A DNA stretch of 52,298 nucleotides from Acidovorax sp. CCYZU-2555. GTDB lineage: Bacteria > Pseudomonadota > Gammaproteobacteria > Burkholderiales > Burkholderiaceae_C. The position numbers and the translations under genes were made by a program. This document shows, piece after piece, positions 42,352 to 50,138 of this stretch (the first letter of the stretch is position 1; each line of letters starts with the position of its first letter). The notes under the pieces are model-generated. The model made no database searches. It saw only the letters and a program-made list of their open reading frames with translations, and was not told where the DNA came from. The stretch is from the NCBI RefSeq assembly GCF_018413525.1, contig NZ_JAHCDD010000039.1, forward strand, positions 1-52,298, written 5' to 3'.

Positions 42352-44315
42352 TGTCTGAAATGCATTCCGATGAACTGCTGGCCCAGGTCGCAGCCCTGCC
42401 TTCACTGCCGGGCGTGTACCGCTACTTCGATGCCGAGGGCGGGCTGCTCTACGTGGGCAAGGCGCGCAACCTCAAGCGCCGCGTCGCCAATTATTTCCAG
42501 AAGAGCCATGGCGGCACGCGCATCGGCCACATGATCAGCAAGATCGTGCGCCTGGAGACCACGGTGGTGCGCTCCGAAGCCGAGGCGCTGCTGCTCGAAA
42601 ACAACCTGATCAAGACCCAGCACCCCAAGTACAACATCCTGTTTCGCGATGACAAAAGTTATCCGTATCTGATGATTTCGGGTGTGGCGGGGCGCGACGG
42701 CGAGGGGCCGCAGCCCGGCCAGCGCTTCGCGCGCATGGCCTATTACCGCGGCAGCGTCGACAAGAAAAACCGCTACTTCGGGCCCTATCCAAGCGCCTGG
42801 GCGGTCAAGGAAACCATACAGCTGCTGCAGAAAGTGTTCCGCCTGCGCACCTGCGAAGACACGGTGTTTTCCAACCGCTCGCGGCCCTGCCTGCTCTATC
42901 AGATCAAGCGCTGCTCGGGCCCCTGCGTAGATCTGATCTCGCCCGAGGCCTATGCGATCGATGTGCGCAATGCCGAAGCCATGCTGCGCGGCGAGACCCA
43001 GGCGCTGCTGCAACAGCTCGAGGCGCGCATGCTGGTGCATGCCGAGGCGCTGGAGTTCGAGCAGGCGGCCGAAGTGCGCAACCAGATGACGGCGCTGGCG
43101 CGCGTGCTGCACCAGCAGTCGATAGAAACCACATCGGACAAGGATGTCGACATTCTCGCGGTGCGCGTGCAGGGCGGGCGCGCCTGCGTCAACCTGGCCA
43201 TGGTGCGCGGCGGCCGCCATCTGGGCGACCGGCCGTATTTCCCTTCACAACTGGGCGACGCGGCGGCAGTGCATGACGCTCAAAGCCAAGCCGAGACCGA
43301 GGAGGAGGGCGAAGCCGCGCCAACCCAGCCCGTCGAAGTGATGGTGCTCGAAGCTTTCCTGGCCCAGCACTACACCAGCGTGGCCGTGCCGCCGCTGCTG
43401 GTGCTGAGCCATGCGGTCGACAAGGCGCTGCTCAAGGCGCTGTCGGAGTCGAGCGGCGTGCGCGTGAGCGCCTTGCACCAGCCGCGCGACGAGCGCCGCG
43501 CCTGGCTCGACATGGCGCAGCGCAATGTCGAGCTGCAACTCGCGCGACTTTTGGCCGAGGAAGGCTCGCAGCAGGCGCGCACGCGCGCGCTCGCCGAAGC
43601 GCTCGATCTGCCCACCCATGACCTCGACAGCCTGACCATCGAGTGTTTCGACATTTCGCACACGTCGGGCGAAGCCACCAAGGCGTCGTGCGTGGTGTTC
43701 CATCACCACAAGATGCAGGGCAGCGAGTACCGGCGTTTCAATATCGAAGGCATCACGGGCGGCGATGACTACGCGGCCATGCGCCAGGTGCTGATGCGCC
43801 GCTACAGCCGCGTCGCAGAAGCCCAGCGCGAGGCGGGCGGCGCCGAGCCCACGGCGGGCCAGGCGCGCCTGCCTGATCTGGTACTGGTCGACGGCGGCGT
43901 GGGCCAGGTCAGCATGGCGCGCGAAGTGTTCGAGGCACTGGGGCTTGATCTGTCGCGCATCGTCGGCGTGGAGAAGGGCGACAAGCGCAAGGTGGGTCTT
44001 GAGGAACTGGTGTTTGCCGACGGGCGCGAAAAAGTCTATCTGGGCAAGGATTCGGCAGCGCTGATGCTGGTCGCGCAGATTCGTGACGAAGCCCATCGCT
44101 TCGCGATCACCGGCATGCGCGCGGCGCGCGCCAAGGTGCGCATAGGCGGCGGGCAACTCGAGGAGATCGCGGGCGTGGGACCGAAGAAGCGCGCGCGCCT
44201 GCTGCAGCGCTTTGGCGGCGTGCGCGGCGTGGCCGATGCGAGCGTCGAAGACCTGATGAAGGTCGAAGGCATTTCGCCCGAACTGGCAGACACCATCTAT
44301 CGCGCCCTGCATTGA
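42351..44315 (+). CDS. uvrC: Excinuclease ABC subunit UvrC
   Basis: A 654-residue nuclease that makes both incisions in nucleotide excision repair. The GIY-YIG domain is at the N-terminus ([20 protein letters not shown]), followed by the Cys-containing [12 protein letters not shown] region and a UVR motif ([20 protein letters not shown]). The RNase-H-like endonuclease domain shows [20 protein letters not shown] and [12 protein letters not shown]. Two helix-hairpin-helix motifs end the protein ([20 protein letters not shown]). The frame is open far upstream, but similarity begins at the ATG 42351. pgsA follows after 53 bp. Confidence 0.96.
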   Translation: MSEMHSDELLAQVAALPSLPGVYRYFDAEGGLLYVGKARNLKRRVANYFQKSHGGTRIGHMISKIVRLETTVVRSEAEALLLENNLIKTQHPKYNILFRDDKSYPYLMISGVAGRDGEGPQPGQRFARMAYYRGSVDKKNRYFGPYPSAWAVKETIQLLQKVFRLRTCEDTVFSNRSRPCLLYQIKRCSGPCVDLISPEAYAIDVRNAEAMLRGETQALLQQLEARMLVHAEALEFEQAAEVRNQMTALARVLHQQSIETTSDKDVDILAVRVQGGRACVNLAMVRGGRHLGDRPYFPSQLGDAAAVHDAQSQAETEEEGEAAPTQPVEVMVLEAFLAQHYTSVAVPPLLVLSHAVDKALLKALSESSGVRVSALHQPRDERRAWLDMAQRNVELQLARLLAEEGSQQARTRALAEALDLPTHDLDSLTIECFDISHTSGEATKASCVVFHHHKMQGSEYRRFNIEGITGGDDYAAMRQVLMRRYSRVAEAQREAGGAEPTAGQARLPDLVLVDGGVGQVSMAREVFEALGLDLSRIVGVEKGDKRKVGLEELVFADGREKVYLGKDSAALMLVAQIRDEAHRFAITGMRAARAKVRIGGGQLEEIAGVGPKKRARLLQRFGGVRGVADASVEDLMKVEGISPELADTIYRALH

Positions 44316-44355
44316 GACGGCCTCAATGCTGCGCGTAAAGGTCTTCGCCGCATGA

Positions 44356-44369
44356 CACAATTGCAAATA
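44356..44369 (+). promoter_or_regulatory. Candidate -10 box for a leaderless pgsA transcript
   Basis: CACAAT (44356-44361) is followed 7 bases later by the pgsA ATG at 44369. The spacing matches rlmD and uvrC. No Shine-Dalgarno sequence lies between. Confidence 0.35.
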
Positions 44370-44938
44370 TGTTTCTGACCATCCCCACCTTGATGACCTG
44401 TACGCGCTTCGTCGCGATACCTTTGATCGTGGGAGTGTTCTACACCCCTATGGAACCAGCGCTGCAAAATCTGATTGCCACGCTGATGTTCATTGTTTTT
44501 GCGGCGACCGACTGGCTCGATGGGTATCTGGCGCGCAAGCTCAACCAGACTTCCTCCTTCGGCGCCTTTCTCGATCCTGTGGCCGACAAATTCCTGGTCT
44601 GCGCCTCGCTGCTGGTGCTGGTGCACCTGCAGCGCGCCGATGTGTTCGTCGCGCTGATCATCATCGGCCGCGAAATCGCCATTTCGGCGCTGCGCGAATG
44701 GATGGCGCAGATCGGCGCGAGCAAGAGCGTGGCGGTGCACATGCTGGGCAAGCTCAAGACCACGGCGCAGATGGTGGCGATTCCTTTCCTGCTCTATGAC
44801 GGCATGCTGTTCGGCGTGATGGACACCGGCATCTGGGGACATGTGCTGATCTGGATCGCGGCCGTGCTCACGGTCTGGTCCATGGTGTACTACCTGCAAA
44901 AAGCCCTGCCCGAGATCCGCGCCCGCGTCGACAAGTAA
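44369..44938 (+). CDS. pgsA: CDP-diacylglycerol-glycerol-3-phosphate 3-phosphatidyltransferase PgsA
   Basis: A 189-residue inner-membrane enzyme that makes phosphatidylglycerol phosphate. The CDP-alcohol phosphatidyltransferase motif is complete: DWLDGYLARKLNQTSSFGAF then LDPVADK. The N-terminus MFLTIPTLMTCTRFVAIPLI is the typical first helix, and about six helices are predicted. The uvrC-pgsA order is common in Proteobacteria. A GC-rich palindrome at 44948 follows the stop codon. Confidence 0.95.
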   Translation: MFLTIPTLMTCTRFVAIPLIVGVFYTPMEPALQNLIATLMFIVFAATDWLDGYLARKLNQTSSFGAFLDPVADKFLVCASLLVLVHLQRADVFVALIIIGREIAISALREWMAQIGASKSVAVHMLGKLKTTAQMVAIPFLLYDGMLFGVMDTGIWGHVLIWIAAVLTVWSMVYYLQKALPEIRARVDK

Positions 44939-44947
44939 CTTGGCCGC

Positions 44948-44965
44948 GGCCGGCGCGCGCCGGCC
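44948..44965 (+). terminator. GC palindrome after pgsA
   Basis: GGCCGGCGCGCGCCGGCC is a perfect 18-bp palindrome able to fold as a 7-bp stem with a GCGC loop. It lies 9 bp after the pgsA stop. No T-run follows. Confidence 0.45.
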
Positions 44966-45224
44966 CGGTTGTCAATCCGTGAAGCCTCTAGCGGCCGCGC
45001 GCCACAAAAACCGCAGCATACGCCGGGCAGCAGGGCAATTGCAGCTAGAATCGCTGCAGCCGCTGGGATTGCAGCGGATAACATTGACACTTGGAAGGTC
45101 GATGGCATGGCCCTGAATGCATACACCTGAGGTGACTGCAGGCTCGTCGGTAGATACAGTTCTTGAACTGCAAAAGCGCCGCACGGCAGCGACATTCCAT
45201 CCACCATTTCTCGAGAGGCTTCTT

Positions 45225-45497
45225 GTGAATAAGACCGAACTGATTGAGCACATCGCAAACAATGCCGACATCTCCAAAGCCGCCGCTGCGCGCGCGCTGG
45301 AATCGACGATCGAGGCAGTGAAGAAAACCCTCAAAAAGGGTGGTACAGTATCGCTCGTCGGTTTCGGAACCTTCACCGTCGGTGAACGTTCCACACGTAC
45401 CGGCCGCAACCCACGCACTGGCGCCACGATCGAAATCAAGGCCGCCAAGGTACCAAAATTCCGTCCGGGCAAGGCATTGAAAGATGCGTTGAACTGA
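45225..45497 (+). CDS. hupB: HU-type DNA-binding protein, GTG start
   Basis: A 90-residue nucleoid protein of the HU/IHF family. It begins [20 protein letters not shown] and contains the signature [20 protein letters not shown] followed by [10 protein letters not shown] in the DNA-binding arm, ending [13 protein letters not shown]. The GTG at 45225 is chosen because GAGAGG lies 7 bases upstream and the HU family begins exactly there; the frame is open 36 codons further. A TTGACA box at 45084-45089 may be part of its promoter, but no matching -10 is obvious. tRNA-Val follows 15 bp after the stop. Confidence 0.95.
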   Translation: MNKTELIEHIANNADISKAAAARALESTIEAVKKTLKKGGTVSLVGFGTFTVGERSTRTGRNPRTGATIEIKAAKVPKFRPGKALKDALN

Positions 45498-45512
45498 CAA
45501 GCAGTTGCAAGG

Positions 45513-45588
45513 GGGTGCTTAGCTCAGTCGGTAGAGCGGCTCCTTTACACGGAGTAGGTCGGCGGTTCGATCCCGTCAGCACCCACCA
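45513..45588 (+). tRNA. tRNA-Val (anticodon TAC)
   Basis: GGGTGCT (45513-45519) pairs with AGCACCC (45578-45584), followed by discriminator A and encoded CCA. The anticodon arm CTCCTTTACACGGAG gives TAC. The D-loop has AGCTCAGTCGGTAGAGC and the T-arm GGTTCGATCC. It probably shares a transcript with the HU gene. Confidence 0.97.
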
Positions 45589-45606
45589 CCCATTGCAGAT
45601 GAAATC

Positions 45607-45635
45607 AAGGGCCCGGAGCAATCCAGGCCCTTTTT
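45607..45635 (+). terminator. Intrinsic terminator after tRNA-Val
   Basis: AAGGGCC (45607-45613) pairs with GGCCCTT (45626-45632), followed by a T-run. It ends the HU/tRNA-Val unit. Confidence 0.8.
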
Positions 45636-45698
45636 CTTTGCCTGCCTTTTGCGTTGACCGTGTTGGCGGTGTAGGCCTTCAGGCGTAACAGGTAGAAT

Positions 45699-45846
45699 CT
45701 GCGCAGTTTCCTTCACCAAGGGTGCGTGGGTCGTTGGCAGGCTTTGTCGTTGATGGATGGATGGGGTCAGTCCCTTGCCTTCCTCAGTCAGGTTCCTTTG
45801 GCTACGTACACCTTACAAAGGCGAACATAAGTTCGCCTTTTTTATT
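45699..45846 (+). ncRNA. Candidate small RNA or attenuated leader ending just before ppiD
   Basis: A stretch of about 145 nt lies between the -10-like TAGAAT (45693-45698) and a strong terminator whose T-run ends about 22 bp before the ppiD start. It carries GGGTGCGT (45719-45727 region) that can partly pair with ACGTACACC near 45805-45813, giving a long closed structure. No reading frame in it is convincing. The RNA family is not recognised; a 6S-like fold or a ppiD attenuator are both possible. Confidence 0.3.
45817..45846 (+). terminator. Strong intrinsic terminator in the ppiD leader
   Basis: AAAGGCGAAC (45817-45826) pairs perfectly with GTTCGCCTTT (45831-45840) around ATAA, followed by TTTT. 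It lies about 22 bp upstream of the ppiD ATG, so any promoter farther upstream would have to read through it. Confidence 0.85.
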
Positions 45847-45867
45847 GCTTCCACAGAAAGATCGACT

Positions 45868-47763
45868 ATGTTTGAAGCCATCCGCAAGCACTCCAAGTTC
45901 GTGATGATCTTGTTGTTCTTGCTGATCATTCCCTCGTTCATCTTCGTTGGCATCGACCAGAACTATTTCTCGGAATCCAGTCCGACGGTGGCTCGGGTGG
46001 ATGGCCACGAGATCAAGCAATCGGACTGGGACAACGCCCACCGCATGGAGAGCGATCAGCTGCGTGCCGCGAATCCCGAAGTCGATGCCAAGCTGCTCGA
46101 CTCGCCCCAGGCGCGCTACGCGACGCTCGAGCGCATGGTGCGCGACCGCGTGCTCGTGGCCGCGGCGCAGAAGATGCACATGGTGGCCAGCGATGCCCAA
46201 CTGGTGCGCAGCCTGCAGCAGATTCCGGCGATCGCCGCGCTCAAGCGCGCCGACGGAACGCTCGATGCCGAAGCCTATCGCGCGCTCGTTGGCGCGCAAG
46301 GCATGACGCCCGAAGGCTTTGAAGCCAATCTGCGCAGCAACCTGTCGCTGAGCCAGGTGATGGGTTCGGCGATCAATTCCTCGTTCGTGACCGATTCCCA
46401 GGTCAAGCTGGCGATGGATGCGCTGTACCAGCGCCGCGAAGTGCAGGTGGCCCAGTTCAAGGCCAGCGATTTCGCATCCAAGGTCAAGGCTACGCCCGAA
46501 GAGCTGCAGGCCTACTACAAGGCCCATCCGGACAAGTTCCAGCAGGCTGAACAGGCCAGCGTCGAATACGTGGTGCTCGACTCTGCCAGCGTGCAGGCTT
46601 CGATGGTGCTCAATGAAGACGACCTGCGTACCTACTACCAGGAAAACCTGTCGCGCCTCGCGGGCCAGGAAGAGCGCCGTGCGAGCCATATCCTGATCAA
46701 CGCCACCAAGGATGCATCGGCCGCCGATCGCACCAAGGCGCGTGAGCAGGCCCAGGCACTGCTCGAGCAGGTGCGCAAGGATCCCGAGTCGTTCGCCGCG
46801 GTCGCCAAGCAATCGTCGCAGGACAGCGGCACCGCACAAAGCGGTGGCGATCTGGGCTTCTTCACGCGCGGCGACATGGTCAAGCCTTTCTCGGACGCAG
46901 CCTATGCGTTGAAGAAGGGTGATATCAGCGACGTGGTCGAAAGCGATTTCGGCTTCCACATCATTCAGCTGACCGACATCAAGACGCCGCCCCAGCCCAG
47001 CTTTGCCGAGCTGCGTCCGCGCCTCGAAAAGGACCTGAAGGAACAGCAGGCCCAGCGCAAGTACGCCGAAGTGGCTGAACAGTTCGCCAACGGCGTGTAC
47101 GAGCAATCGGACAACCTGCAAGGCGTGGCCGAAAAGCTCAAGCTGACGGTGCAGAAGGCCGAACGCGTGTCGCGCATTCCCGCCCCTGGCGCCCAGGGCG
47201 CGCTGGCCAACCCGCGCTTCCTCGAAGCCCTGTTCGCGCCTGAATCGCTGGAAAGCAAGCGCAACACCGAAGCCGTGGAAATCGGTTCGGGCATGATGGC
47301 CGCCGGCCGCGTCACCGCCTATTCGCCAGCCCACACGCTGGCGTTCGAAGAAGTGGCTGACAAGGTGCAGGCGCTGTACGTTGCACAGAAGTCGGCCGAA
47401 CTGGCGCGCGAAGAAGGCCAGGCCAAGCTCAAGGCCTGGAAGGAACAGCCTGCTGGCGCAGCATTGGGCGCTGCGGTGGTGATCGGCCGTGACCAGCCGC
47501 AGAACCTGCCACGCGAAGTCATCGACGCCGCGCTGCACGCTTCCGTGGAAGGCCTGCCCGCCTGGACCGGTGTGGACCTGGGCAACCTCGGCTATGCCGT
47601 GATCAAGGTCAATTCCGTGGTCGAGCGTCCTGCCCAGGATGCGCAGATCGTTGCCGCACAGAAGCAGCAACTGGCGCAGTGGTGGGCCGGCGCCGAAGGC
47701 GCGGCTTACTATGAAATGCTCAAGGCGCGCTTCAAGGTGCAGATCAAGGTCGATCGCCCCTGA
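45868..47763 (+). CDS. ppiD: Periplasmic folding chaperone PpiD (SurA-N/parvulin-type isomerase)
   Basis: A 631-residue protein anchored in the inner membrane by one N-terminal helix (about 10-32, KFVMILLFLLIIPSFIFVGI). A SurA-like chaperone domain follows (about 36-240). The parvulin domain (about 268-375) starts RRASHILINATKDA and contains SGGDLGFFTRGDMVKPFSDA and DFGFHIIQLTDI. PpiD assists outer-membrane protein folding near the Sec translocon. The ATG at 45868 gives the canonical start. Its own terminator lies at 47769-47810. The terminator just upstream of the start suggests that transcription begins very close to the gene or is attenuated. Confidence 0.93.
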   Translation: MFEAIRKHSKFVMILLFLLIIPSFIFVGIDQNYFSESSPTVARVDGHEIKQSDWDNAHRMESDQLRAANPEVDAKLLDSPQARYATLERMVRDRVLVAAAQKMHMVASDAQLVRSLQQIPAIAALKRADGTLDAEAYRALVGAQGMTPEGFEANLRSNLSLSQVMGSAINSSFVTDSQVKLAMDALYQRREVQVAQFKASDFASKVKATPEELQAYYKAHPDKFQQAEQASVEYVVLDSASVQASMVLNEDDLRTYYQENLSRLAGQEERRASHILINATKDASAADRTKAREQAQALLEQVRKDPESFAAVAKQSSQDSGTAQSGGDLGFFTRGDMVKPFSDAAYALKKGDISDVVESDFGFHIIQLTDIKTPPQPSFAELRPRLEKDLKEQQAQRKYAEVAEQFANGVYEQSDNLQGVAEKLKLTVQKAERVSRIPAPGAQGALANPRFLEALFAPESLESKRNTEAVEIGSGMMAAGRVTAYSPAHTLAFEEVADKVQALYVAQKSAELAREEGQAKLKAWKEQPAGAALGAAVVIGRDQPQNLPREVIDAALHASVEGLPAWTGVDLGNLGYAVIKVNSVVERPAQDAQIVAAQKQQLAQWWAGAEGAAYYEMLKARFKVQIKVDRP

Positions 47764-47768
47764 GATTT

Positions 47769-47810
47769 AATGCCGCTCCAGCGCGAAACTCGTTTCGGGG
47801 CGGCATTTTT
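47769..47810 (+). terminator. Intrinsic terminator of ppiD
   Basis: AATGCCGC (47769-47776) pairs with GCGGCATT (47800-47807), followed by a T-run. An inner GAAAC/GTTTC pairing extends the stem. Confidence 0.75.
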
Positions 47811-47833
47811 GCGATTACAATAGATGCTTCTAC

Positions 47834-47910
47834 GGTGGCTGTAGCTCAGTTGGTAGAGTCCAGGATTGTGATTCCTGTTGTCGTGGGTTCGAGCCCCATC
47901 AGCCACCCCA
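47834..47910 (+). tRNA. tRNA-His (anticodon GTG)
   Basis: The acceptor GTGGCTG (47835-47841) pairs with CAGCCAC (47900-47906). G-1 at 47834 faces C73 at 47907, the tRNA-His identity pair, and CCA is encoded. The anticodon arm CAGGATTGTGATTCCTG gives GTG. Confidence 0.97.
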
Positions 47911-47918
47911 AAATCTTG

Positions 47919-47952
47919 AAAACGCCCTGAATGCAAATTCAGGGCGTTTTTT
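47919..47952. terminator. Terminator between tRNA-His and the convergent cytochrome gene
   Basis: AAAACGCCCTGAAT (47919-47932) pairs perfectly with ATTCAGGGCGTTTT (47937-47950) around GCAA, with T- and A-runs on either side. It can act in both directions. Confidence 0.85.
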
Positions 47953-47968
47953 CGTTGGGGCCGGTTTC

Positions 47969-48817
47969 TTAGCGCAGCGTGGCGAGATAGGCTGCCATAT
48001 CCTGTGCATCGCGCGCCGAGACGCCCAGCTGGGGCATGGCCGTGCCGGGCTTGACCTGCTGCGTATGGGTGAGCCAGAGCGCGAGGTTGGGCGGCGTATT
48101 GGCCAGCGTGCCCGCAATCAGCGTGCGCGTGCCCATGCCTTTGAGCGGCGGGCCGACATGGACCTTCGATCCGGTGACGCCGGGAATGCTGTGGCAGGCC
48201 GAGCAGGCGTACTGGTGCAGCGCCTGGCGGCCGCGTTCGACATCGACAGCGAATGTCGCGGCCGCCGCAGGCACGGGGTGCTCACCGCGGGGCATGGCCT
48301 GCTGCGTCCATTGCGCGTACTGCGCAGCATCGAGCTGCGGCAGCTGCTGCATGAACGCCACGAGATCCCATATTTCTTCGTCGGCCAGCCGGTACTGCCA
48401 GGCCGGCATGCCGGTCATCTTGATGCCATGGCGCACCACCCAGTAGAGTTCGCGCGGGCGCCAGTGCTGCTTGGCGTCGACCAGCGGGCCGGGCAGGGGC
48501 TGCATGCTCAGACCTATACCGGATTGCGCCACGCCGGGCGCGCCATGGCATTGCACGCAGTTTGCATGAAAGCTGACGGCGCCGCGCAAGGCCATCTGCG
48601 GGTCGCTGAGCGCCGGCTCGTCGATGTCCTTTGCGTGGCGGCGCACCGACTGGCGCATGGCGATCTCCAGCATTGAATGCGTGGCCTGCCAATGCTGGCG
48701 TGTGGCCGAGATGTCATAGGCGCCCGAATACAGCACCGCCGCAGCCATGAGTGCGGCTGTAAGCCCAAGTCCAGTGGTCGTGACAGCAATGATCGACAGC
48801 AGCTTGATTTTTCGCAT
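47969..48817 (-). CDS. Membrane-anchored diheme cytochrome c
   Basis: A 282-residue protein from the chosen ATG, with an N-terminal membrane anchor (LLSIIAVTTTGLGLTAALMA) and two c-type heme sites, NCVQCH and ACSACH. Probable axial Met residues lie in KMTGMPAWQY and PGTAMPQLG. The second domain ends DAQDMAAYLATL, closely matching the monoheme cytochrome in the divergent operon. Starts at 48847 or 48892 are possible; none has a good ribosome-binding site. It is divergent from the oxidase genes and probably feeds electrons to that oxidase (inferred). Confidence 0.85.
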   Translation of the reverse strand: MRKIKLLSIIAVTTTGLGLTAALMAAAVLYSGAYDISATRQHWQATHSMLEIAMRQSVRRHAKDIDEPALSDPQMALRGAVSFHANCVQCHGAPGVAQSGIGLSMQPLPGPLVDAKQHWRPRELYWVVRHGIKMTGMPAWQYRLADEEIWDLVAFMQQLPQLDAAQYAQWTQQAMPRGEHPVPAAAATFAVDVERGRQALHQYACSACHSIPGVTGSKVHVGPPLKGMGTRTLIAGTLANTPPNLALWLTHTQQVKPGTAMPQLGVSARDAQDMAAYLATLR

Positions 48818-48867
48818 CTGCTGCGATTTTGCGTCAGTTGTCCTCATTTGTGCGACAGAATGCGCCA

Positions 48868-49233
48868 ATGATCCGCAAGTATGCCTTTTCACCTACGCTG
48901 CTACCGGTGCTGCTGGCCGGCTGCGTGCTCGGTGATGCCTGGGCGCAGGATCGCATGACGATAGAACGCGGCAAGGCGCTGATGGGGCAATATCAGTGCG
49001 GGTCTTGCCACTCCATTCCAGACGTGCCGGCGGCGCGAGGCCAGCGCTCGCAGCCGCTGGATGCCTGGAGCCGGCGCAGCTATATCGCGGGCCGGCTGCC
49101 CAACCGGCCCGACACGCTGGCCCGGTGGATCGCCGCGCCCCAGTCCCTGGTGCCGGGTACGCCCATGCCCAGCATGGGCGTCTCGCCCGCCGATGCCCAG
49201 GCCATGGCGGCCTTTCTTTTCTCGCTCGAATGA
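48868..49233 (+). CDS. Monoheme cytochrome c, first gene of the oxidase operon
   Basis: A 121-residue exported cytochrome. The signal peptide contains LLPVLLAGCVLGDAWAQ, which could be cleaved by signal peptidase I at AWAQ or lipid-modified at the Cys. The heme site is CGSCH, and the axial Met is probably in PGTPMPSMG. The stop overlaps the start of subunit II by 4 bp (ATGA), so it is part of the oxidase operon and a likely electron donor or extra subunit. Confidence 0.87.
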   Translation: MIRKYAFSPTLLPVLLAGCVLGDAWAQDRMTIERGKALMGQYQCGSCHSIPDVPAARGQRSQPLDAWSRRSYIAGRLPNRPDTLARWIAAPQSLVPGTPMPSMGVSPADAQAMAAFLFSLE

Positions 49234-50138
49234 AGCCCGCAGCCGGCGATGCCGCCCAGTCGATAGAGACCGTGACCTGGGTGCTGTTTGGCGGCGGCTT
49301 GCTGATTTTCCTTGGCGTGATGCTGTTGCTGGCCTGGTCGCTGCGCAGCCGCGCGACTTCCGTGCGCCCGCGGCTGTGGGTCTGGGGCGGCGGCGTGGTC
49401 TTTCCGGCGCTGGTGCTGGCCGCGCTGTTCGCCTGGGTGCTGCCGCGCATGCCGGCCTGGAAACCCGTGCCGCCCGCGGACGCGCTGATCGTCACCGTGA
49501 AGGCGCATATGTGGTGGTGGGAAGTGCGCTACCGCGATACCGTGACCGGCGCCGATGTGGTCACGGCCAATGAAATCCGCATTCCCGTGGGCAAGCCGGT
49601 GTACTTCGCGCTGACCAGCGCGGACGTGATCCACAGCTTCTGGGTGCCCCAGCTCGCGGGCAAGATGGACATGCTGCCCGGGCGCATGCAGCACCTGCTC
49701 GTGACCGCGCAGCAGCCCGGCGTGTGGCGCGGCCAGTGCGCCGAGTTCTGCGGCGCGCAGCATGCGCAGATGGCGCTGCATGTGGTGGGTCTGCAACCCC
49801 AGGCCTTCGACGCCTGGCTTGCGGCCCAGGCCAGGCCAGCGGCGGCGCCGGCAACGCCGCGCCAGCTGCAGGGCCGCGATGCATTTCTCGCTCAGCGCTG
49901 CAACGCCTGCCATACCGTGCGCGGCGTCAGCGACGAAGGCCGGCTGGGGCCTGACCTCACGCATTTCGGCAGCCGACTGCACCTGGGCGCGGGCATTTTG
50001 GAGAACACGCCCGAAGGCCGCGCGCGCTGGCTCGCGCATATCCAGCAGATCAAATCCGGAGCCCGCATGCCTTCTTACGACCGACTCGACGCGCCCACGC
50101 TCGAAGCCCTGGGCGACTGGCTGGGTGCGCTGCAATGA
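49230..50138 (+). CDS. coxB: Cytochrome c oxidase subunit II with fused cytochrome c domain (caa3 type)
   Basis: A 302-residue subunit. Two membrane helices (about 14-36 and 50-70) precede the periplasmic cupredoxin domain. The CuA ligands are all present: His in ADVIHSFWVPQ and GQCAEFCGAQHAQM, which gives Cys, Cys, His and Met. The C-terminal cytochrome c domain has heme site CNACH and the MPSYDRL Met ligand. No signal peptide longer than helix 1 is seen. ATGA overlaps link it to both neighbours. The fusion to cytochrome c marks a caa3-type oxidase. Confidence 0.93.
   Translation: MKPAAGDAAQSIETVTWVLFGGGLLIFLGVMLLLAWSLRSRATSVRPRLWVWGGGVVFPALVLAALFAWVLPRMPAWKPVPPADALIVTVKAHMWWWEVRYRDTVTGADVVTANEIRIPVGKPVYFALTSADVIHSFWVPQLAGKMDMLPGRMQHLLVTAQQPGVWRGQCAEFCGAQHAQMALHVVGLQPQAFDAWLAAQARPAAAPATPRQLQGRDAFLAQRCNACHTVRGVSDEGRLGPDLTHFGSRLHLGAGILENTPEGRARWLAHIQQIKSGARMPSYDRLDAPTLEALGDWLGALQ

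Noticed and set aside
45084..45125. Sigma-70 promoter of the HU gene
   Set aside because: TTGACA at 45084-45089 is a good -35 box, but no acceptable -10 box was found 16-18 bp downstream, so it was not listed as a feature.
45802..47670. Minus-strand 622-residue frame opposite ppiD
   Set aside because: Composition typical of an antisense frame; ppiD is supported by membrane anchor and parvulin motifs.
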